Shown here piece after piece: positions 1 to 7,699 of a stretch of 17,361 nucleotides of DNA. How positions within the stretch are numbered: the stretch's first letter is position 1; every line of letters starts with the position of its first letter. A program made the position numbers and the translations under genes. Under the pieces are notes generated by a model. That model was given only the letters and a program-made list of their open reading frames with translations. It had not been told where the DNA came from and did no database searches. Origin of the DNA: Clostridia bacterium (GTDB taxonomy: Bacteria; Bacillota; Clostridia; Christensenellales; UBA1242); the NCBI GenBank assembly GCA_016290255.1, contig JAEETG010000030.1:1-17361 (forward strand), read 5' to 3'.

Positions 1-3000
1 AAAAAGCCCTCTATCCTCACCACCATCTTTTCTTTCAAACTCTTTTTTGCAGAGGAGTGAAAACTGGCTGTCTTTCAAACACTCTTTGTCTATTTCATCC
101 ATAATTAAATCTCTTTGGTTGCTGTTGAAAGTGATAACCCCAAGGGATTCATTATTTTTTCTATTTTGCAAGAATGATTTAACAAGTTCAACAACTTTTG
201 TTGCTTCTTTTTTGTTTGTTCTGTCAACCCATAAACCATTGCTAATTTTAATTACTTCAATAGGTGGTTTTTTAACATCTTGAACATTTGGAGAAACATT
301 GAGTCTACCATCATAGAAGGCATAGTTTGAAAAGTTTATTAATTCTTCATATTTGGACCTATAGTGATAGTTTAGCAAAACAGATGGATACTTAAATCGT
401 GCCAAATCAAGCAAACTTTCTTCTTCCAAAGCCGCATTTTCCGTTTCTGCCTCTTCGTCTTCCATTTGTTCATCATCATAATCAATTCTTCCAAAACCCA
501 AATTAGAAGGCCTTAACTGTTTGTGGTCACCAGCAATAACAACTTTTTGTGCTCTTGAAATGGATGGGATTCCTTTTTCAATATAAATTTGAGAAGCCTC
601 ATCAAAAATCAATAGGTCAAACAAACCTTTTTCAAGTGGAAGTGCTTCCGAAACAGACTCTGGGGTCATCAGCCAAATTTTGATTCCTTTCAAAAGTTCA
701 AAATCGAACCTTTTCATAAACTTTGCAACACTCCACTTTCTTTTGCTTTCAATTTGTCTGCACATTTCGTTATATCTTTTTGATTGAAAAATTTCCCTAT
801 TAAAGGCATTTATGAAGTTGTTTCTCAGTTTTGATTTTGTTAGTTCTTTTTTCTTTTGCATCGATTTCGTTATTTGTTTTATGATGGAATTGAAATTATA
901 GATATTAGACAGCACATCACTATTTTTGTGTTCAAAGTTTTCTATGATGCAATTTATGATGAAGTCAAACAAATAGTCGTTAACATCAATTTCATTGTAA
1001 ATGTTTTTGATATCAAAAATTGTTTTGCCATATTTTCTTTCATCGGCATCCAAGGAATTAAAGGCATCTTTTGAATCTTGAAAATTATAATATGCATCAG
1101 GGATTGTTTGTAGCAAAGATGGATTTTTATATATTGCTTTTTTGCTACCATTGTTGCAAAAATATTTTTTAAACAATGAGTCGATTGCCTTCTTTCGTTT
1201 CCCATGAGTGAACAGTTTTGCAAAAATGTTTTTGCCTAAATAGTTTTTCTGTTCGGAAACAAAAAAGTTGAAATCTCTTTCCATTTGCTTTAGTTCAAAA
1301 TTGTTAAAACCACTTTTAACATCTGCAATATAGGGAGATTTTGTTGTTGTGTTATAATAGTCTATAATTTGTTTTTGAGTTCTTTTGCTCGAAAACTTTT
1401 CTTTCATCTTTTGAAGTTTTTGATAATCAATTTTTGTGAGTTCTTCAGGAACAATGCGATAGAAATCGTTTTCAAATGATTGCTTTTCTTTGAACAAATT
1501 GTTTTCATTTGATTGATAGATTTGATACATTTCTGTTCCGTTTATTTTTTCTGTGAACAATTTGTTTGCAATATGTTCAAGATTTTTGATTTGTTCATCA
1601 ATGTTTAATGAAGTGCCATCAAGTTCTTCACCAATATCTGTTTTGTTTTTGTTTGCCATGAACAAATTGTAGAGTTGTTTATAAAAACTATCTTTGTCTT
1701 TAACATCGCTCAACAAAATTGCATAGTTAGAAAGTGTTCCAAGCCTTGAATAAATAACATCAATTGCCGCCTTTTTTTGAGACACCATCAAAACATTGTG
1801 GCCTTTGTTAACAGCGTCTGCCATCAAACTTGTGATTGTTTGTGATTTTCCAGTTCCTGGCGGACCTTGTATCACAAGTTTATCATTTCTATCTATTGCC
1901 AAAATTGCTTGTTCTTGAGAGGCATTTAGTTCGTTTATGTAGTTTATATTTTTTTCAGAAAAGTCTGTTATTTGTTCTTCTTCATTTTTATCTTCGTCCA
2001 AACTTATTTCATCAGTGTAGAAATCAATGGTGTTCATTCCAGACAATAGGTCATCCACAAGGCCGTTTATCTCAGTGTCTGCAATCATGTCTTCAAAATC
2101 TCTTTGCAAAGCACTTGAGTATAGAGAAAACTTACCCAAAATGGCGTTTGGTATGATGTGGAATTCGCCATTTTTGTAGTTTGGAAATTCATCAACTTTA
2201 AGGTCTTTAAATGCACACAACTCATTTAGGTCTGTGTTGCAGTTTAATTCAATTCCTGCGTTTTTATAATAATCTTGTATTTGCTCGCAAAAATCGTTTT
2301 TGTTTACGTTTTCAAAAACATTATTAACAAGTTCTTCATTTTTTTGAAGAAATTTGTTTTGAAGCAAGATTAAATTGTTGTTAAACAAAACATCTTTTGA
2401 TTTGTCTAGTTTTATGATGATGTCATCATCTGTTCTTTCATATGTGATTGGGAACAAAACAAGGGGAGCCCTAACATTGAAATCTTCACCTTTAATTTTC
2501 CCCATAACATATGGATAACCAACATACAAATCATACTGACCATTTTCCCTGAAGTCTTTTGAAATTTCTCTTAAAAGTTGCAAAACTTTTTTATATCTTT
2601 TTGCCGCTTCTGTTTCGTTTTTGGAAATGTGACACAATTTTAGTGATTGTTTTTTGCCAAGAAGAAGGTTTAAAACATCTTCATTAAACTCAAAATTTGT
2701 GAATAGGTCAAAAGCGTATCTGTTATATATTTTGCCCATATATAACAGCCTGTTTCTTTTGCTAATGTTAACAAGCCTGTTCTCAAGGTTTTTGAGCGTT
2801 GACTTCACTTCACTATTTAATTGTTTTGTTGAAATGTTGTTGCTGTGATATTTGTTTAGAACAATCATAAAATAATCACCATATTTATCAGTGAAAGTGT
2901 CGCCTAGTCCAATTATGTTTCGCAAATCTTCTTTGCGTCTTGGGGCATGTTTTGCCAGTTCATATAATGCTTCATCGGTGCAAATTGTTGGCGAGCGACC

Positions 3001-3072
3001 ATTGGAATAAAACTTTATCTTAAGTTGATCTCTCACACTTGCCAGTTTGTTGTATAACTCTTGAAAATTCAT
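1..3072 (-). CDS. Large SF1 helicase/ATPase with N-terminal HRDC domain and DUF4011-like segment (partial, 3' end off window)
   Basis: The frame is open from the ATG at 3072 to the left edge (1024 residues), so the C-terminus is missing. Residues about 5-65 look like an HRDC nucleic-acid-binding domain (DEALYELAKHAPRRKEDL, then IIGLGDTF and KYGDYF). Residues about 90-115 (NRLVNISKRNRLLYMGKI) resemble the start of DUF4011-type helicases. The motor follows: Walker A GPPGTGKS at 403-410, Walker B/motif II DEAS at 824-827, then GDHKQLRP, LNYHYRSKYEELINFSN and GVITFNSNQRDLI. This order fits Upf1-like SF1 helicases (AAA_11/AAA_12). About 400 residues rich in Lys, Asn and Phe separate Walker A from motif II. 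The start is set by the SD AAGGAG at 3078-3083, 5 bases upstream. It should translocate on nucleic acid using ATP. Whether it serves repair, RNA metabolism or phage defence cannot be told from this part. The helicase call is firm; its role is open. Confidence 0.9.
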   Translation of the reverse strand, partial: MNFQELYNKLASVRDQLKIKFYSNGRSPTICTDEALYELAKHAPRRKEDLRNIIGLGDTFTDKYGDYFMIVLNKYHSNNISTKQLNSEVKSTLKNLENRLVNISKRNRLLYMGKIYNRYAFDLFTNFEFNEDVLNLLLGKKQSLKLCHISKNETEAAKRYKKVLQLLREISKDFRENGQYDLYVGYPYVMGKIKGEDFNVRAPLVLFPITYERTDDDIIIKLDKSKDVLFNNNLILLQNKFLQKNEELVNNVFENVNKNDFCEQIQDYYKNAGIELNCNTDLNELCAFKDLKVDEFPNYKNGEFHIIPNAILGKFSLYSSALQRDFEDMIADTEINGLVDDLLSGMNTIDFYTDEISLDEDKNEEEQITDFSEKNINYINELNASQEQAILAIDRNDKLVIQGPPGTGKSQTITSLMADAVNKGHNVLMVSQKKAAIDVIYSRLGTLSNYAILLSDVKDKDSFYKQLYNLFMANKNKTDIGEELDGTSLNIDEQIKNLEHIANKLFTEKINGTEMYQIYQSNENNLFKEKQSFENDFYRIVPEELTKIDYQKLQKMKEKFSSKRTQKQIIDYYNTTTKSPYIADVKSGFNNFELKQMERDFNFFVSEQKNYLGKNIFAKLFTHGKRKKAIDSLFKKYFCNNGSKKAIYKNPSLLQTIPDAYYNFQDSKDAFNSLDADERKYGKTIFDIKNIYNEIDVNDYLFDFIINCIIENFEHKNSDVLSNIYNFNSIIKQITKSMQKKKELTKSKLRNNFINAFNREIFQSKRYNEMCRQIESKRKWSVAKFMKRFDFELLKGIKIWLMTPESVSEALPLEKGLFDLLIFDEASQIYIEKGIPSISRAQKVVIAGDHKQLRPSNLGFGRIDYDDEQMEDEEAETENAALEEESLLDLARFKYPSVLLNYHYRSKYEELINFSNYAFYDGRLNVSPNVQDVKKPPIEVIKISNGLWVDRTNKKEATKVVELVKSFLQNRKNNESLGVITFNSNQRDLIMDEIDKECLKDSQFSLLCKKEFERKDGGEDRGLF

Positions 3073-3095
3073 ATAAACTCCTTTTTTATAATCAA

Positions 3096-3104
3096 AGTAT
3101 AGCA
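3096..3104 (-). promoter_or_regulatory. Extended -10 promoter of the helicase gene
   Basis: On the minus strand TGC-TATACT forms an extended -10 (TGnTATAAT-like), about 24 bases upstream of the ATG. No good -35 lies 16-18 bases further up, so the TG extension would have to compensate. Confidence 0.45.
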
Positions 3105-3156
3105 TATAATTTCCAAAAAATCTTTTTTTTCGCTAGCATTTCCAAAAATTTATTTT

Positions 3157-3193
3157 TAAAAAACAAAAAACAGACCACTTGCTTGTCTGTTTT
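3157..3193 (-). terminator. Rho-independent terminator after the Sel1-repeat gene
   Basis: A perfect 9-bp stem (AAAACAGAC with GTCTGTTTT) around a 9-base loop is followed on the minus strand by T runs. It separates the Sel1 gene from the helicase downstream. Confidence 0.85.
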
Positions 3194-3213
3194 GCTTTTT
3201 TAAATGTTTTTTA

Positions 3214-4188
3214 TTATGCAATAAAACTTGCAACATCAATTGGCTTTTGTTCTGTTTGCAATTCTCCAAAAGCTGTTTGCTCTCTTAGGTATTCTTTTGC
3301 TTCATCGTTTCCTTTTCTTGCAACTCGAATGAGTTTTCTAAGGCCTGCTGTTTTATCTTTTTGTTTTTTGCTTTCACAGCCAATTTCGCCAAGCCTAATG
3401 AGGGCATTGGTGCGTTTGTCTGGTGCACTTTTTCTCAAATATTTGTTCAAACACTCTGTTGCAATAACAGGATTTTTTTCCACATCTTGGTATTTGTATT
3501 TATAAAAACCAGAATAAATAACTCCAAGTTTGAAAAGAGAATATTTGTCATCACATTCAGCGGCAATAGAAAAATAATCAAGTGCTTTTTCGGTGTCTTT
3601 TTTAACTCCAAGTGCTCGTTCATAAATCACTCCAAGTTCATATCCGCCGTGCTTTGGGTTTTCATCAAAAGAAACTTCAAAATATTCACGTGCTTTTCTA
3701 TAATCCTGTTGAACGCCGTTTCCTTCATAGAACATTCTTCCCATGTTGAAATAACTGTTTGCGTTGAATAGTTCAATTCCAACTTGTGCAATTTGAAATG
3801 CTTTTCCATAATCTTTGAATTCACTGTTTTGGTGATAGAAAAAAGTGAACAGTTTGTTTGCTGCTTCTCCATATCCACACTTCAAACTTTGATAGAAACA
3901 CGAAATTGCTTTTTCAAGGTTTTGTTCAATGTGATATTGCTTAATTAATTCGCGTTGTTCTTTTGTTGCTTTTTTGTCGTGGCTTAAAGCCATTCCAAGG
4001 TTATATAAAGCCTCTCCCTTTAGGTCTGCAACTTCTGTTTTATCCAAATATTGTTTTGAAATGGCCTCTTTATCAAAAAGCCCCATTTCTTCAATTAAAC
4101 TGTTAAAATTGTTCTCTTCAATATCTCTTAATATTTTTCTTTCTGTAATTTCAGAGACAACAAAACAAGAACTTTCTGTTCCTTCCAT
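3214..4188 (-). CDS. Sel1-repeat (SLR) protein
   Basis: Encodes 324 aa. The centre (residues about 140-260) holds Sel1-like helical repeats, for example NMGRMFYEGNGVQQDYRKA, ELGVIYERALGVKKDTEKAL and KLGVIYSGFYKYKYQDVEK. Sel1 repeats form alpha/alpha solenoids that act as protein-protein scaffolds. There is no signal peptide or membrane segment, so it is probably cytoplasmic. The start is the ATG at 4188 rather than the in-frame GTG at 4197, because that GTG lies inside the SD AAAGGGGTG, which is correctly spaced for the ATG. It has its own strong promoter and terminator, so it is a single-gene unit. The C-terminal 60 residues are Lys/Glu-rich and unassigned. Partners are unknown. The nearest candidate by position is the divergent TPR protein at 4336. 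Confidence 0.88.
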   Translation of the reverse strand: MEGTESSCFVVSEITERKILRDIEENNFNSLIEEMGLFDKEAISKQYLDKTEVADLKGEALYNLGMALSHDKKATKEQRELIKQYHIEQNLEKAISCFYQSLKCGYGEAANKLFTFFYHQNSEFKDYGKAFQIAQVGIELFNANSYFNMGRMFYEGNGVQQDYRKAREYFEVSFDENPKHGGYELGVIYERALGVKKDTEKALDYFSIAAECDDKYSLFKLGVIYSGFYKYKYQDVEKNPVIATECLNKYLRKSAPDKRTNALIRLGEIGCESKKQKDKTAGLRKLIRVARKGNDEAKEYLREQTAFGELQTEQKPIDVASFIA

Positions 4189-4214
4189 TTTTTTCACCCC
4201 TTTTATCTACTTAT

Positions 4215-4249
4215 ATTATAGCATAAAAACCCCTTTGGGTCAATACCCA
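4215..4249 (-). promoter_or_regulatory. Strong promoter of the Sel1 gene with overlapping inverted repeat
   Basis: On the minus strand TTGACC (4238-4243), 17 bases, TATAAT (4215-4220), with an extended TG one base before the -10. The inverted repeat TGGGT-ATTG-ACCCA (4236-4249) covers the -35 and is a possible operator. The 8-mer TGGGTATT recurs at the -35 of the gene at 7700. Confidence 0.82.
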
Positions 4250-4335
4250 TTTTAAAGAAAAATGCTTGGTCTTACCACCTTTTTTTGCTGTTTTAACACG
4301 CAAGTATTCTTTTTTGTTTTGTTAATTCATAAACT

Positions 4336-5955
4336 ATGAGTATGCAAAAAATTGTTAAGTTTAGAAAAAGTGTGAAACACTATTTTAATCTCATATACGC
4401 ACGCCAAAGCACGGGGGACTTGTGGGGTGTTTTGGATGCAATTAAAAATGCAAAACAAGTTTGCAAAAATAAAAAAGAAAAACAAAAATTAAATGTTATG
4501 ATGGCACAAAATTATTATGAAATGGAGCAATATGAACTAAGCTCAAACCATTTTTTTCGTTTGGCTCCAAATGAACTGTTTAGGGCGAGTGCCTTTTTTG
4601 GAATTGGCAGAAATTTGGTGTGCCAAAAAAGGTTTGATTTGGCTTTAGACTATTTTCAAGCGGCCATCAAATGGGATGTTTTAAATGTGTTTAAAGAAGC
4701 AATTTTGGAGTGGACAAATTTTGTGAAATGTGAAATAGAAAAACAAGATGATGAAGATGTTTATCTGGCGACTATTAAAAGGCTTTTAAAAAACGGAAAC
4801 GGCACCATGGCAAGAAAACTTTTGGCTCAAATGAAAACAACCCACGAAACTCTTGCACTTATGGCATTTTGCGATTTTTTGGATGAGGATTTTTCATCGG
4901 CTGAGCAAAAAGCGAAAGAGTCTTTGTTTGAGAACAATAATCAAAGTTTAGCACACATTGTTTTGGCAAAAATATATGAAAAGCACAAAATTGAAAAAAA
5001 GCAAAAAATTGTTCAAAAACTATTGGAAATTGATTTCAGTGAAAAGGAAGACCTAAAAAGAGTTGCAATGTTTTTGTCTTCTGAAAAAGATTTTTTTCAT
5101 GCTGCTTTCTATTTTGAAAAACTTTGTGAGATTGAGCAGTTTAACCCAATCAATCATTTGTTTTGTGGGCTTTGTTATTATAACCTAAAAAAAGAGCAAG
5201 ATGCTCTGGCGTCAGTTGGCAAAAGCATGTGGCTTGATGAAGAAAATCCTGTTTATTCATTTTTCTATGATGCAATCAAAACTTGTGAATTGGGGGAGGA
5301 ATGCAAGATTTCCAAAAAACTTCCAAAAGAGATTGAAAGTGCAAAAGTGGAAAACTTGATTGAGGTGTTTTTTGGCGGCATCCTTTCAAAAGAAATAGAC
5401 AAAAGTTATAATCTTTTAAATGACATTTTATGGAGCTATGAATTAAATGATTTGGAACTAACTGAAAAAGCAACAATGAGCCTCATTTCTTCAAAAAACA
5501 AAAAAGCAATTTGCTTGGTTAAAAAGTTGATGCTTCAAACAAGCCCAACACCCAAACAAAAGTTTGTTATTTTGAAAGAAGCTCTAAAAAGCGGAGTGTT
5601 TGAAAATTATAATTTTGTTTGCAAACACGTCTATTCAAGTTTTAACATCAAAAGAAATGAACTCAAAAGTTTTCCAGCAAATTTTTGTGATGGGGTGTGC
5701 TCGGCAATTTCTTATGCTGAGTGCTTCTATCCAAAACTTATGCTTCTTCCAAAAATTTTGAAAAAAGCGAGTTATGGCAACACAAGCATATTTCTTCAAA
5801 ACATGTCTTCAAAGGTTGTTGCTTGTTTTCTTCTAAAAGAAAATGTTGAAGTTTTTTTCAATGCCTGCCAATTTTTTGATGTTGACAAAAAATTAGTGGA
5901 AGATGTTTTTTCTGTTGCAAAAAGCCAAGAGGTGAAAAGTGAAAACAAAAATTAG
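4336..5955 (+). CDS. TPR-repeat protein
   Basis: Encodes 539 aa, almost entirely helical. TPR-like units are clear at residues about 85-115 (FFGIGRNLVCQKRFDLALDY, then FQAAIKWD) and about 270-305 (LFCGLCYYNLKKEQDALASV, then GKSMWLDEENP), with more degenerate units between and after. The tail (about 400-539) is helical without obvious repeats. There is no signal peptide or membrane segment, so it is probably a cytoplasmic scaffold. The ATG at 4336 is the first possible start (in-frame TAA at 4330), yet no SD precedes it, unlike nearly every other gene here; another ATG two codons in also lacks one. The end overlaps the membrane protein gene by 17 bases, so the two are probably co-translated and may act together. 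Its molecular function is unknown. Confidence 0.85.
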   Translation: MSMQKIVKFRKSVKHYFNLIYARQSTGDLWGVLDAIKNAKQVCKNKKEKQKLNVMMAQNYYEMEQYELSSNHFFRLAPNELFRASAFFGIGRNLVCQKRFDLALDYFQAAIKWDVLNVFKEAILEWTNFVKCEIEKQDDEDVYLATIKRLLKNGNGTMARKLLAQMKTTHETLALMAFCDFLDEDFSSAEQKAKESLFENNNQSLAHIVLAKIYEKHKIEKKQKIVQKLLEIDFSEKEDLKRVAMFLSSEKDFFHAAFYFEKLCEIEQFNPINHLFCGLCYYNLKKEQDALASVGKSMWLDEENPVYSFFYDAIKTCELGEECKISKKLPKEIESAKVENLIEVFFGGILSKEIDKSYNLLNDILWSYELNDLELTEKATMSLISSKNKKAICLVKKLMLQTSPTPKQKFVILKEALKSGVFENYNFVCKHVYSSFNIKRNELKSFPANFCDGVCSAISYAECFYPKLMLLPKILKKASYGNTSIFLQNMSSKVVACFLLKENVEVFFNACQFFDVDKKLVEDVFSVAKSQEVKSENKN

Positions 5956-6988
5956 AAATATCATAAGCATTGGATTTTGCATGTTTGGAACTTTGGTTGG
6001 TGCTGGATTTGCTTCCGGAAAAGAAATTTGGGCATATTTTGCTCAGTGGGGAAACATTAGTTTTTTAAACATTTTTCTAACTGCTGTTTTGTTCTTTTTT
6101 TGCTCTTTGTTGTTTTTTAGTTTTGGAAAAAGATTTCAAATAACAACGGTGCAAAAAAGCAATTTGGTTCTATATAAAAAATTTTCTTTTCTAAGTGAAA
6201 TTGTTTTGGTGATTGCCAATGTTTTGGTTCTAAGTTCCATGTTTGCTGGTGCTGACAGTTTGTTCTTTTCTGTTTTTCCAAATTTTCCATATAGAATTGC
6301 CTCTGTTTTTTCAGCAATCATTTCCATTTTGGTTGTGTGTTTTGGTTTTGCTGGAGTTACAAAAACAAATGGAGTGATTGTTCCATTGCTTCTAACTTGC
6401 ATTGGGGTTATTTTTGTTTACAAAATGTGCGATGAAACACTTGTTTTTCACATAATCAAAAGCACAAAAACTCAAGCTGGGTTTGGGCTTTTGTATGCGG
6501 TTTTGTTTGTGTGTTCCAACATGTTTTTTTCTGGATTTATTTTTTCAAAAATGGGAACAAACCACACAAAAAAGGAATTAATTTTGGGCGGAATTTTGGG
6601 AAGTTCTTTGCTTCTTTTGAGTTTGGTTTCAATCACATATCTTCTTCTTTTGTGCCCAGAGTCTGCAAGTTATGATATGCCAATTGTGTTTTTGGGGGCA
6701 AGCCTTAGTAAACCCTTTGGATTTTTTGTTTTGTTTGTTGTGTGGCTTGGGCTTTTGAGCACTGCTTTTGCTCTTTTGTTCACAATCACAAACTGGCTAA
6801 AAGAATATGTTAAAAGCACATTTGTTTGTTCGCTAATATCTTCACTTCTTGCACTTTTATTGTCAGGAATTGGATTTTCTTCTTTTGTTACAATTGTGTA
6901 TCCAATGATGGGTGTTTTGGGGCTTTTTTGCGTGATTGCAACCATTGTTGCGTGTTTTAAAAATCATAAAAAACTTAAACAAAAGTGA
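5939..6988 (+). CDS. YkvI-family integral membrane protein (putative transporter)
   Basis: Encodes 349 aa with about ten hydrophobic helices along its length. The N-terminal stretch GTLVGAGFASGKEIWAYF (residues about 18-35) is typical of the Bacillus YkvI family, whose fold is related to LeuT/APC-type transporters; the broken first helix there would be the substrate site. Length matches the family (about 340-350 aa). The substrate is not known for the family as far as I can say. The start is GTG at 5939, supported by the SD AGAGGTG just upstream, which lies inside the end of the TPR gene. The 17-base overlap suggests translational coupling. The C-terminus is a short basic cytoplasmic tail (KNHKKLKQK). 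No clear terminator follows before the next promoter. Confidence 0.87.
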   Translation: MKTKIRNIISIGFCMFGTLVGAGFASGKEIWAYFAQWGNISFLNIFLTAVLFFFCSLLFFSFGKRFQITTVQKSNLVLYKKFSFLSEIVLVIANVLVLSSMFAGADSLFFSVFPNFPYRIASVFSAIISILVVCFGFAGVTKTNGVIVPLLLTCIGVIFVYKMCDETLVFHIIKSTKTQAGFGLLYAVLFVCSNMFFSGFIFSKMGTNHTKKELILGGILGSSLLLLSLVSITYLLLLCPESASYDMPIVFLGASLSKPFGFFVLFVVWLGLLSTAFALLFTITNWLKEYVKSTFVCSLISSLLALLLSGIGFSSFVTIVYPMMGVLGLFCVIATIVACFKNHKKLKQK

Positions 6989-7017
6989 TGCGATTGTTTT
7001 TGTTTTTGACTATATTA

Positions 7018-7026
7018 TGTTATAAT
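7018..7026 (+). promoter_or_regulatory. Extended -10 promoter of the NadR-type gene
   Basis: TG-T-TATAAT (TATAAT at 7021-7026) places a start near 7033, just before the SD GAGGT at 7044-7048. The -35 is weak: TTGTTT sits at a 15-base spacing. Confidence 0.55.
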
Positions 7027-7054
7027 TGCTTAGAGATAAAAGTGAGGTAAAAAA

Positions 7055-7579
7055 ATGATTGGAATGTTTGTGGGCAAATTTTTGCCACCGCACAAAGGGC
7101 ACATAAACGCAATAAAAAAAGCAAGCAAACTTTGCAGCAAACTGTTTGTTGTTGTTGGCGGAGATGAAAAAAGGAACAAGGAACTTTGTGATGAGGCAAA
7201 AATTCCTTTCATTGACCTAAAAACAAAAGCAGAGTGGATTAGAAATGAACTTAAAGGCATTGAAAACATTGAAATTGTTGAGTTTAATGAAGAGGGAATT
7301 CCAACAATGCCTTTTGGTTGGAAAGAATGGAGCAAAAGGCTCAAAGACCTTCTGGGCGAAAAAATTGATGTGATTTATGGCAGTGAACGTTCTTATGAAC
7401 AAGAGTATAAAAAATATTTTCCAGAAAGCAAATATGTTTTGCAAGATGAGTTTAGAAAAGAAATTCACATTTCTTCCACACAAATTAGAAAAAATGTGAA
7501 GAAATATTATGATTATATTTGTGATAGTGCAAAACCATTTTTTGACAAGTTTTTCGCTTCTCAAAGTGATGCAAAATAG
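7055..7579 (+). CDS. NadR-type nicotinamide-nucleotide adenylyltransferase domain, stand-alone
   Basis: Encodes 174 aa of the nucleotidyltransferase superfamily. GKFLPPHKGH (residues 7-16) carries the HxGH motif that binds the ATP phosphates, and ISSTQIR (139-145) is the second signature. EEGIPTMPFGWKEWS in the middle and the closing AKPFFDKF match the NMN adenylyltransferase domain of Haemophilus NadR as I recall it, rather than the NadD type. It should join NMN (or NaMN) to AMP from ATP, giving NAD and pyrophosphate. Unlike full NadR, it has neither an N-terminal HTH repressor domain nor the C-terminal ribosylnicotinamide kinase domain; the protein stops right after the transferase. The ATG at 7055 follows the SD GAGGT by 6 bases. 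It is a single-gene unit with its own promoter and terminator. A different nucleotide substrate is possible. Confidence 0.82.
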   Translation: MIGMFVGKFLPPHKGHINAIKKASKLCSKLFVVVGGDEKRNKELCDEAKIPFIDLKTKAEWIRNELKGIENIEIVEFNEEGIPTMPFGWKEWSKRLKDLLGEKIDVIYGSERSYEQEYKKYFPESKYVLQDEFRKEIHISSTQIRKNVKKYYDYICDSAKPFFDKFFASQSDAK

Positions 7580-7609
7580 ACAAATGAGAAAAACCATTTG
7601 TCTTTTTTT
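7578..7609 (+). terminator. Rho-independent terminator after the NadR-type gene
   Basis: A perfect 9-bp stem AGACAAATG / CATTTGTCT with an 8-base loop, followed by TTTTTT, begins within 3 bases of the stop codon. Confidence 0.92.
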
Positions 7610-7631
7610 GTTGTATGGAAAAGTTAAAGAA

Positions 7632-7676
7632 ACCCAAATTTTGGGTATTTACAACAGCCCTTGTTTGTGTTATAAT
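7632..7676 (+). promoter_or_regulatory. Promoter of the paralog operon with upstream palindrome
   Basis: TTTACA (7648-7653), 17 bases, TATAAT (7671-7676), with an extended TG before the -10. The palindrome ACCCAAA-T-TTTGGGT (7632-7646) ends one base before the -35, where a regulator could sit. TGGGTATT is shared with the Sel1 promoter. Confidence 0.8.
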
Positions 7677-7699
7677 TAAAACCAAATGAGGGGTAAATT

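Noticed and set aside
856..2848. Short open frames on both strands inside the helicase region
   Set aside because: The frame from 3072 to the left edge is continuous with helicase motifs in order; the others lack SDs and sensible composition.
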